Shown: positions 17,983 to 28,164, counted from the stretch's first letter. The stretch is 64,000 bases of DNA from Streptomyces bathyalis (GCF_015910445.1 NZ_CP048882.1:2914001-2978000), one strand, 5' to 3'. Notes: generated from the letters alone by a model not told the origin. A program made the numbers and translations.

Positions 17983-19011
17983 ATGACCGCACCCTCCCCC
18001 GGCCCGTTCGCCGCTGCCTTCCCGCCCGAGGCCGTGCGCCGAGTCGCCTGCGTCGGAGCCGGCGTGATCGGCGGCGGCTGGGCGGCTCACTTCCTCGCCC
18101 GTGGCTACGACGTCACCGCCTGGGACCCGGCCCCCGACGCCGAGCGGAAGCTCCGGCGGCTCGTCGACGCCGCCTGGCCCGCCCTGGAGCAGCTCGGCCT
18201 CGCCGAGGGCGCTTCTCGCGGTCGGCTCACCGTCGTGCCCGAACTCCGTGACGCCGTCGCGGACGCCGAGTTCGTGCAGGAGAGCGCGCCCGAGAAACTG
18301 GAGCTCAAGCGCTCGCTGCTGGCGGAGCTGGACGCCGCCGCCCCGCCGGGCGCCGTCATCGCCTCGTCCACGTCCGGCTATCCCATGACCGACATGCAGG
18401 GCGAGGCCACCGACCCGGGACGGCTGCTGGTCGGCCATCCCTTCAATCCGCCGTATCTCATCCCGCTCGTCGAAGTCGTCGGCGGCGAGTCGACCGACCC
18501 CGGCGCCGTCGCGTGGGCGTCGCGCTTCTACGAGGTGGCTGGCAAGTCCGTCATCACCATGGACCGCGAACTGCCGGGCTTCATCGCCAACCGCCTCCAG
18601 GAGGCGCTGTGGCGGGAGGCGCTGCACATGGTCGCCAACGGCGAGGCGTCCGTACGCGACATCGACGCATCGATCACCGAAGGACCGGGGCTGCGCTGGG
18701 CGTTCATGGGGCCCTGCCTCACGTTCGCGCTCGCGGGCGGTGAGGGCGGAATGGCCCACATGCTGGACCACTTCGGTCCGTCGCTGAAGTCGCCTTGGAC
18801 GCGGCTGGAGGCGCCGGAGCTCGACGCGCCTCTGCGTGATGCGATGGTCGAAGGGTGCGAGGAGGCGGCCGCCGGCCGCTCCATCGCCCAGCTCGTGGCC
18901 GAGCGCGACCAGGGGGTCATCGACGTGCTCCGGGCGACGGGCCGCCTGCCGCAGGGCAGCGGGGGGCACAAGGACCGAGGGGACGCCACAGCCGAAGGAG
19001 AGAGCACGTGA
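17983..19011 (+). CDS. cdhA: L-carnitine 3-dehydrogenase
   Basis: A 342-residue NAD-dependent enzyme of the 3-hydroxyacyl-CoA dehydrogenase superfamily. It has an N-terminal Rossmann motif CVGAGVIGGGWAAHFLARG, a central FVQESAPEKLELK, and VGHPFNPPYLIPLVEVVGG followed by PGFIANRLQEALWREALHMV. Carnitine dehydrogenases share this short form without the hydratase domain. The C-terminus beyond about residue 320 is polar and probably disordered. The stop overlaps the next start (GTGA), so cdhA and cdhB are coupled. The reaction would be carnitine to 3-dehydrocarnitine, feeding CdhC. Confidence 0.88.
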   Translation: MTAPSPGPFAAAFPPEAVRRVACVGAGVIGGGWAAHFLARGYDVTAWDPAPDAERKLRRLVDAAWPALEQLGLAEGASRGRLTVVPELRDAVADAEFVQESAPEKLELKRSLLAELDAAAPPGAVIASSTSGYPMTDMQGEATDPGRLLVGHPFNPPYLIPLVEVVGGESTDPGAVAWASRFYEVAGKSVITMDRELPGFIANRLQEALWREALHMVANGEASVRDIDASITEGPGLRWAFMGPCLTFALAGGEGGMAHMLDHFGPSLKSPWTRLEAPELDAPLRDAMVEGCEEAAAGRSIAQLVAERDQGVIDVLRATGRLPQGSGGHKDRGDATAEGEST

Positions 19012-19619
19012 GCACAGATCAGGGCGAGACGACCGAGGGGCAGGCCGCAGCGCAGAGCGAGCCGCCCGCCGAGGAGCAGAGCGACGGGACGACGCCGGGT
19101 TCCGGTGCCGTTTCCGGTTCGGGTGCCGGTCCCAATTCGGGTGCCGGTCCCGCGCAGGACGGGCTGATCCCGGACCACACGGCGACGGTCCGCCCGGAGT
19201 GGATCGACTACAACGGCCATATGAACGAGGCGTTCTACGTGCTCGTCTTCGGGCACGCCACGGACGCCATGATGATCGAGACCGGCATGGGCCAGCAGTA
19301 CCGCGGGGAGAGCGGATGCTCCCTGTACACGGCGGAGGCCCACGTCCGCTATCTGCGCGAGGTCTCCGAGGGCACCGAACTCACCGTGCGCACACGGATC
19401 CTGGGAGTCGACGCGAAGAAGGTGCGGCTCGTGCTGGAGATGCGTGCCGCGAACAGGAAGGACCCGGTGGCGACGTCCGAACTGCTGATGATCCATGTCG
19501 ATCAGTCGGCGGGCCGTGCCGCGCCCTTCCCGGACGCGGTACGCGAGCGCTTCGCGTCGCTGACGGAGAAGGCGCCGGAGTGGGCCGGCAGCTCGATCGG
19601 GCCCGTGCCCAAGTCATAG
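19008..19619 (+). CDS. cdhB: Hotdog-fold thioesterase, probable betainyl-CoA thioesterase
   Basis: A 203-residue 4-hydroxybenzoyl-CoA-thioesterase-type protein. The first 45 residues are a polar, Gly/Ser/Ala-rich extension with an imperfect GSGAGPNSGAGP repeat. The enzyme core then starts at EWIDYNGHMNEAFYVLVF, with the catalytic-type Asp/Asn-Gly-His loop, and runs through TAEAHVRYLREVSEGTEL. The GTG start overlaps the cdhA stop by four bases. In carnitine catabolism this step releases glycine betaine from betainyl-CoA. The N-terminal extension is unusual for the family and may be a local expansion. Confidence 0.85.
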   Translation: MSTDQGETTEGQAAAQSEPPAEEQSDGTTPGSGAVSGSGAGPNSGAGPAQDGLIPDHTATVRPEWIDYNGHMNEAFYVLVFGHATDAMMIETGMGQQYRGESGCSLYTAEAHVRYLREVSEGTELTVRTRILGVDAKKVRLVLEMRAANRKDPVATSELLMIHVDQSAGRAAPFPDAVRERFASLTEKAPEWAGSSIGPVPKS

Positions 19620-19745
19620 GGGCCGGTGCGCCACAGCACCCACAACGCCCCACGCCACGGGACTTCGCCACGCGGCGTCTCATATGACCGTCCGCATCGC
19701 GGTCATGCGTTGACGCGGCGCAGGCGCCACCCACAAAATGCGGTC

Positions 19746-19826
19746 ATGATCCAGCACACCCGTACCGCCGCCGTCGGACGCCTCAGCGTGCCGTGGCGGC
19801 GCGGGTGTGAGCGGTCCGGTCGATAG
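19746..19826 (+). CDS. Small ORF before the TauD-type gene (possible leader peptide)
   Basis: A 26-residue open frame starting MIQHTRTAAVGRLSVPWRRG and ending in CERSGR, about 90 bases before the dioxygenase start. Actinobacteria often place Arg-rich, Cys-containing leader peptides ahead of sulfur-metabolism genes, where they sense cysteine supply. This one is short and Arg-rich with one Cys, but the match is loose. A nearby inverted repeat ATGACCG...CGGTCAT (19684-19706) could belong to the same control region. Confidence 0.25.
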   Translation: MIQHTRTAAVGRLSVPWRRGCERSGR

Positions 19827-19913
19827 CGCGTCGCATCGCGCATGCACGCTTCGCACACGCGGGTGCGCACGCCGACTCCCTGAGCCGACCGTCGACTTCG
19901 AAGGATCATCACC

Positions 19914-20849
19914 ATGACCGTCACCCCCTCAGCCACCCCTGTCCTGCGCGATGCCCGCGTGCCCGCCGACGGCATGTACGAGGGGCGCCGCACCCTGAAC
20001 CGTCTGCCCGAGGGCACTCGTGAACGCCCGTACGAGCTCTTCGACATCGCACCGCAGGGCCGCCTGATCGGCGCCGAGATCAGCGGCGTCGACCTGTCGC
20101 GTCCGCTCACGCCCGAGCTGCGCGAGGAGCTGAACAGGGCGCTCCTGGAGTGGAAGGTGCTCTTCTTCCGCGGCCAGGGCATCACGTCACAGCAGCAGCG
20201 CGACTTCGCCGCGAACTGGGGCGAGCTGGAGACCAATCCGCTGCTGGCACGCGGCTCCTCCGCCGAGGTCGTCCGCTTCGAGAAGGGCGGCAGCGGCGCA
20301 CCGACCTTCGAGAACGTCTGGCACACGGACGTCACCTTCCGCGAACGGCCCGCCCTCGGGGCCGTGCTCCAGCTCCACGAGGTGCCGCCCGTCGGCGGCG
20401 ACACCATGTGGGCGGACATGGCCGCCGCGTACGACAACCTGCCCGACTCCGTGAAGGCACGCATCGACGATGCGACCGCCGTGCACGACTTCATCCCGGG
20501 GTTCGTGCGGTTCTACGGCCCGGAGCGGCTGATCCCGATGCAGGAGGAGTTCCCGCCCGTCGAACACCCGGTGGTGCGCACGCACCCCGAGACGGGCCGC
20601 CGGATGCTCTTCGTCAACACCTCCTTCACCACGCACATCGTGGGCATGGACCGTGACGAGAGCGACCGGCTGCTGAGCTTCCTCGTCCGGCAGGCGCACG
20701 TGCCGGAGTACCAGGTGCGCTTCCGCTGGCAGGCCGGCGACATCGCCTTCTGGGACAACCGCGCGACGCAGCACTACGCGGTCGACGACTACGCCCCGCA
20801 CCGCCGGGTCGCGGAGCGCGTCGCGATCGCGGGCGACCGGCCCTTCTAG
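19914..20849 (+). CDS. TauD/TfdA family Fe(II)/2-oxoglutarate-dependent dioxygenase
   Basis: A 311-residue dioxygenase. The iron facial triad is visible as HTD in ENVWHTDVTFRERPA and a distal His in ATQHYAVDDY, with the 2-oxoglutarate-binding Arg in HRRVAERVAI. An N-terminal extension of about 30 residues precedes the core that begins FDIAPQGRLIGAEISGVDLS. Typical substrates are taurine, alkyl sulfates or sulfonates, releasing sulfite or sulfate. Standing after the carnitine operon, it could instead act on a quaternary amine, but the sequence is closer to TauD than to butyrobetaine hydroxylases. No sulfonate transporter genes are adjacent. Confidence 0.9.
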   Translation: MTVTPSATPVLRDARVPADGMYEGRRTLNRLPEGTRERPYELFDIAPQGRLIGAEISGVDLSRPLTPELREELNRALLEWKVLFFRGQGITSQQQRDFAANWGELETNPLLARGSSAEVVRFEKGGSGAPTFENVWHTDVTFRERPALGAVLQLHEVPPVGGDTMWADMAAAYDNLPDSVKARIDDATAVHDFIPGFVRFYGPERLIPMQEEFPPVEHPVVRTHPETGRRMLFVNTSFTTHIVGMDRDESDRLLSFLVRQAHVPEYQVRFRWQAGDIAFWDNRATQHYAVDDYAPHRRVAERVAIAGDRPF

Positions 20850-20875
20850 GAGCAGGCCCCAGGGAGAAACAGCGC

Positions 20876-20923
20876 TCCCGCCCCCGTGGTTCCGTGACGG
20901 AGCGACGCCGGGGGCGGGATCGC
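20876..20923. repeat. 48-bp direct repeat, left copy (terminator-like)
   Basis: This copy is identical over 48 bases to 22106-22153. Each copy contains a perfect inverted repeat TCCCGCCCCCG / CGGGGGCGGGA around an inner CCGT...ACGG dyad, so each is itself a plausible intrinsic terminator. The left copy lies 27 bases after the dioxygenase stop, its expected position as that gene's terminator. Confidence 0.9.
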
Positions 20924-21063
20924 CCTGGTGGCCCACGCCGCCGCGGACGAGAACCCGGACCGGGCGGTTCCGGCGCCCTGTACCAGGGCCCAGCGGGCCA
21001 CACCGGGCTGCGGGACCGTCGGGGGCGGCGGAACGCGAAGTGCACATGCAATGATGCGCTGTT

Positions 21064-22065
21064 GTGACTACCAGCCGATCTGCCTCGCGGTCGCGCTTCG
21101 ATCAACTCACCTACGACCTTGATCGCTTGGGCGTGAATCGCCAAGCCTCCGGGCGAGTGCGAGTCGCCATGCACCGCCGCGCTCAGCTAAAGGGCTGGGT
21201 CATCCAGGCCGCGACATCAACGACACTGTCCTTGGCGGCGGCCATCTACTTGGCGCACTTGATGGACTTCCCCACGCGCGCAGAATTAGAAAGGCCGGAC
21301 ATAGTCTCTGGCCAGAGGATGACGGAATCGCAGATCAGATTCATTCTTGCAATCCCCAAGTGGCCCCTCTTTGCACTCCTCACAGTGCTCCTCACAGCAG
21401 CACTCTTGGCCGCCTTCAGCATGGCGCTGGAAGACACTCGCGGAAGATCCTTTTGGTACATCAAGGACACTGATTCATTCAAGGCCGCACGTCGATACGC
21501 ACTGGTCATGGTGATCGCGGACACCATCACAGCGTGTGCGGACGCCTACGAGTCGAGACGCGAAGAGCGCGCACCTGCCCTCCGTCAAGTTTCACGACAC
21601 CTTGCAGCCGTGACCCGATCGCTGCGGACTGCCTATAAATACCGCGGCTCGGTTCCTCTCCGGTCTCACCGACGCCAGATCCTGGATATGCATGCACGTC
21701 AAGTCATTGCAGCGATCCACAAGACCGAAGAACGCCTGGACCGCGATACACAGAGCGCTCTCCAGGAACTGAGTGAAATCCTGCTGACAATTTCCCAGCG
21801 CTACTGCGATGCCCGTGTCGGCGCCTTGCTGAACGACGAACAGATCGAAGGAGTTCAGCCCGGCCCTGACCGTGAGTGGCTGAGGATCGTCGCGTGGGCC
21901 GCGCTTTCCACAGGAGCTGTGATCCTCATTTCGAGGTTGGGTCTTTCCAGCGGCGCTGAGCCGATCGTGATGATCTTCGTCGTCCTCATTGTCATGGCAA
22001 TTGTCTGGAACCGAAAGGTACGGCAAGCATTCGACCTGTTGGGGATCGTCGTCGGCGGTCCCTGA
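21064..22065 (+). CDS. Membrane protein of unknown function on a less GC-rich insert
   Basis: A 333-residue protein with no family I recognise. Hydrophobic segments lie at about 46-66 and 97-120, and two more at the C-terminus (about 279-299 and 303-319). The centre is a charged, Arg-rich cytoplasmic-looking region (about 125-275) with helical character (ESRREERAPALRQVSRHL and EERLDRDTQSALQELSEILL). Base composition is clearly lower in GC than neighbouring genes, and codon 75 is TTA, a bldA-controlled codon in Streptomyces. It starts with GTG without a clear ribosome site. The gene is the only content between two identical 48-base repeats, which suggests it arrived as a unit. Confidence 0.75.
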   Translation: MTTSRSASRSRFDQLTYDLDRLGVNRQASGRVRVAMHRRAQLKGWVIQAATSTTLSLAAAIYLAHLMDFPTRAELERPDIVSGQRMTESQIRFILAIPKWPLFALLTVLLTAALLAAFSMALEDTRGRSFWYIKDTDSFKAARRYALVMVIADTITACADAYESRREERAPALRQVSRHLAAVTRSLRTAYKYRGSVPLRSHRRQILDMHARQVIAAIHKTEERLDRDTQSALQELSEILLTISQRYCDARVGALLNDEQIEGVQPGPDREWLRIVAWAALSTGAVILISRLGLSSGAEPIVMIFVVLIVMAIVWNRKVRQAFDLLGIVVGGP

Positions 22066-22105
22066 ACACCCGCGTAGCGTCTCCCTCTTGTGACGGCCAG
22101 CGCGG

Positions 22106-22153
22106 TCCCGCCCCCGTGGTTCCGTGACGGAGCGACGCCGGGGGCGGGATCGC
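22106..22153. repeat. 48-bp direct repeat, right copy (terminator-like)
   Basis: Perfect second copy of 20876-20923, 41 bases after the stop of the membrane-protein gene. Centre-to-centre spacing is 1230 bases. Sequence just outside both copies also shares CAGCGC on the left, then diverges. Confidence 0.9.
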
Positions 22154-22349
22154 ACCTTCGAAGCGCGTGCGGGACGCCGGTCGCGAAGGAGCAGCGGGCG
22201 GCGGTCCGTTCACACCGTCCGCGCAGCGCACCCGCGGGACGCCTGATGCCTGCGGGGCGAGGAAGCGCTTGTGAGCACGACGCCCGTGCGGCGCAGGGGG
22301 CCAACGTTGTGCTCTGCGTGCACAACTGCGGCGCAACCCCTTCACGAGA

Positions 22350-22365
22350 TACTGACGGGTCAGTA
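22350..22365. promoter_or_regulatory. TetR-type palindromic operator upstream of the lipase gene
   Basis: TACTGACGGGTCAGTA is a perfect palindrome with 7-base arms and a 2-base centre, 50 bases before the lipase start. TACTGAC/GTCAGTA half-sites are typical of TetR-family regulators in actinobacteria. No TetR gene is adjacent, so the regulator would act from elsewhere. Confidence 0.65.
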
Positions 22366-22414
22366 CGTTCCATCCCAACGAGCCCAGCATTTCTGAATCG
22401 TTGGGAGACCCCCC

Positions 22415-23683
22415 ATGCAGAGCCCCACCCGAAGAGGCCCTCGTACCGGAGGAGCCCGAACCAGAGCGGTCACCGCAACAATGGCGGTGGCCGCTCTGTG
22501 TGTTTCCGGCGGCGCGGTGGCACCGGCTGCCGCTGCCGCCGGCGGTCACGCGGCCACATCCCACGCCGCGAGCAAGGGCACGAGCGCGAGCGCCGGCACC
22601 GCCGCGGCCGGGCAGCCCGGCGACATCGTCAGCGCCGAACCGAGCGAGTTCCAGGTCTTTCCGGGCGTGCCCATCCCCACGCACGCCTGGACGATCAAGT
22701 ACAACTCGACCGACGCGAACGGGAAGTCCAACACCGTCTCGGGCACCGTCCTCGTCCCCAAGGACGACCGCGAGGGCCCGCGCCCCCTGCTGACGTACGC
22801 GGTCGGCACCGTCGGAATCGCCGATCAGTGCGCGCCGTCCGTCAACTTCCCGGTGGGCAAGACGAAGGAAGCACCGCTGATCGAGGGGGCCTTGCTGCGC
22901 GGCTGGGCCGTCGCCGTCACCGACTACGAGGGGCTGGGCACGCCCGGCACGCACACCTACACCGTCGGCCGGGCCGCCGGTACCGCGGTGCTGGACGCGG
23001 CCCGCGCCGCCCAACGCCTGCCCGGGGCACAGGAGAAGGGGGTCTCCCAGGACTCGCCCGTCGGCATCATGGGCTACTCGCAGGGCGGCCAGGCCAGCGG
23101 CTGGGCGGCGGAACTCGCCGGCACCTACGCCCCCGAGCTGAAGGTCAAGGGCACCGCCAGCGGCGGCGTCCCGGCGGACCTGCCGAAGGTCGCGGAGTAC
23201 AACGACGGCGACGAGGAAGCCGGTCTGGTGCTGATGTCGGCGATCGGCCACGACGCCGCGTACCCCGAACTCGGCCTGGACCGCTACCTCAACGACGAGG
23301 GCAGGCGGATCACCGGGATCATGAAGGAGGGCTGCCTGGCCGAGGCGTCGGAGGCCGGGGCGAACAAGTCCGTCGAGGACGTCACCACGAAGGATCCCAA
23401 CCAGGAACCGGACTGGCAGCAGCGTCTCGCCGAGGACAAGCTGGGCACCAAGGCACCGGGCGCGCCCGTGTACCTGTACCACGGTGAGGCCGACGAGATC
23501 ATTCCGCACGACGTCGGGAAGCAGCTGCGCGCCGACTGGTGCGCGAAGGGCAACACCGTCGAGTGGACGAGCTTCCCGCTGTCCCCGCACGCGGGTACCG
23601 CGATCCTCGCCTCGATCCCGGCGATGAACTGGCTCTCCGATCGCTTCAAGGACGAGCCCACACAGGGCGACTGCGGCAGCTGA
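22415..23683 (+). CDS. Secreted lipase (LIP family alpha/beta hydrolase)
   Basis: A 422-residue exported esterase/lipase. A long twin-Arg-containing N-terminus leads to a hydrophobic core VTATMAVAALCVSGGAVAPA and a signal cleavage region around residue 40. The catalytic domain carries the nucleophile elbow GYSQGGQASGW, LTYAVGTVG and TDYEGLGTPG near the oxyanion region, PVYLYHGEADEIIP for the acid and a His in LSPHAGTAI. These match the secretory lipase (LIP) family acting on acylglycerols. A GGGAGA site precedes the ATG. An upstream palindrome suggests repression by a TetR regulator. Confidence 0.88.
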   Translation: MQSPTRRGPRTGGARTRAVTATMAVAALCVSGGAVAPAAAAAGGHAATSHAASKGTSASAGTAAAGQPGDIVSAEPSEFQVFPGVPIPTHAWTIKYNSTDANGKSNTVSGTVLVPKDDREGPRPLLTYAVGTVGIADQCAPSVNFPVGKTKEAPLIEGALLRGWAVAVTDYEGLGTPGTHTYTVGRAAGTAVLDAARAAQRLPGAQEKGVSQDSPVGIMGYSQGGQASGWAAELAGTYAPELKVKGTASGGVPADLPKVAEYNDGDEEAGLVLMSAIGHDAAYPELGLDRYLNDEGRRITGIMKEGCLAEASEAGANKSVEDVTTKDPNQEPDWQQRLAEDKLGTKAPGAPVYLYHGEADEIIPHDVGKQLRADWCAKGNTVEWTSFPLSPHAGTAILASIPAMNWLSDRFKDEPTQGDCGS

Positions 23684-23721
23684 GCCCCTCGGCACGAGCC
23701 GCGCCCGTAACGGCTCCCGGC

Positions 23722-23754
23722 CCCGCTGACCTGCGCAGGACGCAGGTCAGCGGG
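23722..23754. terminator. Bidirectional terminator after the lipase gene
   Basis: Arms CCCGCTGACCTGCG and CGCAGGTCAGCGGG around a short loop. The right arm reaches into the 3' end of the convergent ASCH gene. Confidence 0.8.
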
Positions 23755-24214
23755 CCCGGGGGCCCGGGATTCCTTCGACGAGACGGAAGCTCTCGAGGAC
23801 GACCTCCGTCGTGTCGTCGACGGTGAACTCCGGGTCGCCGAGCGCCGTACGCATGGCGCTGCTGTTCCAGAAGTCCTCGTGGTCCGAACGCCAGGCGGCC
23901 ACGGACTCGTGGCCCTCACCCTCGTCCTGGACGTGCCCCAGGTCCACTTCGCCGAGCGCGACGACGCGGACCTCGGTCGTCTCGATGACGGCGACGGGAT
24001 TCGCGGCCGAGTCGATGACGACGGCCCTGGACCCGCACTCGGGCAGTGGCTCGCCGTCGTGCCGGTACTCGCGAAGCAGGCCCGTCGTCGCGGTCTTGCG
24101 GCCCTGAAGTATCGCTGCGACGAGCTCTTCCCGCAGCGGTCCGGGGAAGCCGAATTCGGCGCGCGGCAGGGAGGCGAGCTCCTGCGGCAGTGCGGATTCC
24201 GATGAGGAAGTCAT
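23747..24214 (-). CDS. ASCH domain protein
   Basis: A 155-residue single-domain protein. The ASCH (PUA-like) fold is shown by LVAAILQGRKTATTGLLREY, then LPECGSRAVVIDSAANPVAVIETTEVRVVAL (about 57-87) and a C-terminal WRSDHEDFWNSS. Family members bind RNA or modified nucleotides, and some have N4-acetylcytidine amidohydrolase activity. Which applies here is unknown. It converges with the lipase gene across a shared terminator. Confidence 0.85.
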   Translation of the reverse strand: MTSSSESALPQELASLPRAEFGFPGPLREELVAAILQGRKTATTGLLREYRHDGEPLPECGSRAVVIDSAANPVAVIETTEVRVVALGEVDLGHVQDEGEGHESVAAWRSDHEDFWNSSAMRTALGDPEFTVDDTTEVVLESFRLVEGIPGPRAR

Positions 24215-24218
24215 CCAC

Positions 24219-24857
24219 TCACCCTAGGACGGCGGCCACGTGCTCCCGGCGGCACGTAGCCGGCGCCCTTCGCCGGTGGCGCCGTCCTGCACGCACGCTC
24301 TCCCCCACTTCGCGGGCGGGGGCCCGGCGGCCGGGGTGCGTGAGGCCAACACCGGCTGCACCGCCGGGTCGACGAGCGTGGGGGGCCGCGACGTGTCCGC
24401 GTGCGCCACGTGCGTAGGGGCGGCAGAAGTACGACGGGATCAACAGCAGCCCGCGGCCGTGCAGATGCACGTCGTGGTCGGCGGGGTGGTCGCACTCCAG
24501 CACGGGAGGGTCTCAGCGGATGACGGGCCCGAACGTACGGAGCATCGCCTCGGTCCCGCGTCCCGCAGTGCCACTGGACGAGAGCCCGCCGTGCGCGGTC
24601 ATCCGCGGTGCGCGCGCAGATGCGCTGCCACGACATGCCGAGGGCGAGCCGCCGGTAGCCGCGCAGCGCCGCCCCAACTGGTGGAGTCCGGGCACCGCGC
24701 CCCCCCCGCGGACCCGGTCCACGACTTGAGGGGCCCGTTCGCCGCCAGCCGGCCGATCTGGTGGCTCAGCCGGCTCCGCGGCGTCGAGAGCAGCACGTCC
24801 AGGCCCGACTCGAAGCGCACCCCGCGGTGGCCACCGCGGCGGCCACCGCGGGGTGCC
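24219..24857 (-). pseudogene. Decayed ArsR-type winged-helix regulator gene
   Basis: A degraded relative of the intact regulator at 5053-6066. An N-terminal piece reading FESGLDVLLSTPRSRLSHQI and GRLAANGPLKSW aligns with ANGLEAGLEALLSTSRERLG and MSRLAVNRHV of the intact gene. Further along, in another frame, CDHPADHDVHLHGRGLLLIP plus SYFCRP matches DRDVPLGGRGLRLVPSFFCR. The third piece LVDPAVQPVLA matches SLQPVLV. The frames are disconnected and the winged helix is missing or unrecognisable, so no functional protein is expected. Confidence 0.75.
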
Positions 24858-26780
<1,923 letters not shown>

Positions 26781-26862
26781 GAGCGGCTCCTGTTCGTGAG
26801 GTACCTCGTTGAATTCGGCTGATTCAGCGGACCGGCCGAGCCGGCGGATCGGGGAAGGACGC

Positions 26863-28164
26863 TCAGGCCCTCTCCAGTACGGCAGTCACCCCCTGGCCCC
26901 CTGCCGCGCAGACGGAGATCAGACCTCGCGCCCCGGCTTCGGCTCCCTCCCGCTCCGCGAGGAGCTTGGCGAGGGTGGCGACGATGCGGGCGCCGGTCGC
27001 GGCGAAGGGGTGTCCGGTGGCCAGCGAGGAGCCGGCGACGTTGAGGCGTTCGCGGTCCACGGGCGTGAGCCCGCGCTTCTCCCAGGCCGCGAGAGTGGCC
27101 AGCACCTGGGACGCGAACGCCTCGTGGATCTCGAAGAGTTCGAAGTCCTCGATGCCGAGTCCGGCGCGCTCCAGCATCCGGGGAACGGCGTAAGCGGGAG
27201 CCATCAGCAGACCGTCCTCGCCGGGCCTGCCGTCCTCCTCGTAGAAGCTGACGGCTCCCGTCTCGTAGGCGGTCAGATACGCCAGCGGCGCGAGGCCGTG
27301 CCGTTCGGCCCACTCCTCGCTCGCGAGCAGCACTGTCGCGGCGCCGTCGGTGAGCGGGGTGGAGTTGCCGGGCGTCATCGTCGCGTCCGGTTCTGAGGTG
27401 CCGAAGACGGGCTTCAGCTCGGCGAGTTTGTGCGCTGAGGTGCCGGGCCGCAGGTTCTGGTCGCGTGCCAGGCCCCGGAAGGGGACGACGAGGTCGTGCA
27501 GGAAGCCGCTGTCGTAGGCGGTGGCCAGGTTGCGGTGGCTGGCGGCCGCGAGCGTGTCCTGGTCGGCCCGGGTGATGCCCCAGTCGCGTGCGGTGCGGGC
27601 CGCGTGCTCGCCCATGGACAGGCCGGTCCGCGGCTCGGCGTTGCGCGGGATCTCCGGTACGAGGTGGCGCGGGCGTACGCGGGAGAGTTCCTTCGCGCGG
27701 TCCTTGAGCGTCTTCGCCCTGCGCGTCGCGAGGAGGATGCGCCGCAGCTCGTCGTTGACGCCGAGCGGTGCGTCGGAGGCGGTGTCGGCGCCGCCCGCGA
27801 TGCCCGCGTCGGTCTGGCCCAGCGCGATCTTGTTGGCCACGGCGATGACAGCCTGCAGACCGGTTCCGCACGCCTGCTGGATGTCGTAGGCGGGAGTGCG
27901 CGGGTCGAGCCGGGAGCCGAGGACGGTCTCCCGCGCGAGGTTGAAGTCACGGCTGTGCTTGAGCACGGCACCGGCGACGAACTCCCCGACCCGGCGTTCG
28001 CCGGTCAGCCCGAACCGCTCGATCAGTCCGTCGAGTGCGGCCGAGAGCATCTCCTGGTTCGAGCAGGACGCGTACGGTCCGTCCGAACGTGCGAAGGGGA
28101 TGCGACTTCCGCCGATGACGGCAACTCGCCGCGGGGTGGAACCAATGAGGCCGCTGGAACTCAT
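26863..28164 (-). CDS. fadA: Acetyl-CoA C-acetyltransferase (thiolase)
   Basis: A 433-residue thiolase. The nucleophilic Cys99 is in DIQQACGTGLQAVIAV. The second site elements FEIHEAFASQ, AGSSLATGHPFAATGARI and LISVCAAGGQGV are all present. Length and a FadI-like insert suggest a long-chain 3-ketoacyl-CoA thiolase rather than a biosynthetic acetoacetyl-CoA thiolase. The ATG giving MSSSGLIGSTPRRVAV is preceded by AGGAG. The in-frame opening continues far upstream through the divergent gene and is not used. Transcribed divergently from the reductase gene across an operator-rich gap. Confidence 0.93.
   Translation of the reverse strand: MSSSGLIGSTPRRVAVIGGSRIPFARSDGPYASCSNQEMLSAALDGLIERFGLTGERRVGEFVAGAVLKHSRDFNLARETVLGSRLDPRTPAYDIQQACGTGLQAVIAVANKIALGQTDAGIAGGADTASDAPLGVNDELRRILLATRRAKTLKDRAKELSRVRPRHLVPEIPRNAEPRTGLSMGEHAARTARDWGITRADQDTLAAASHRNLATAYDSGFLHDLVVPFRGLARDQNLRPGTSAHKLAELKPVFGTSEPDATMTPGNSTPLTDGAATVLLASEEWAERHGLAPLAYLTAYETGAVSFYEEDGRPGEDGLLMAPAYAVPRMLERAGLGIEDFELFEIHEAFASQVLATLAAWEKRGLTPVDRERLNVAGSSLATGHPFAATGARIVATLAKLLAEREGAEAGARGLISVCAAGGQGVTAVLERA

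Noticed and set aside
19914..20849. Gamma-butyrobetaine hydroxylase as part of carnitine metabolism
   Set aside because: The protein has TauD-like length and motifs and lacks the N-terminal zinc domain typical of butyrobetaine hydroxylases. Only proximity suggested the link.
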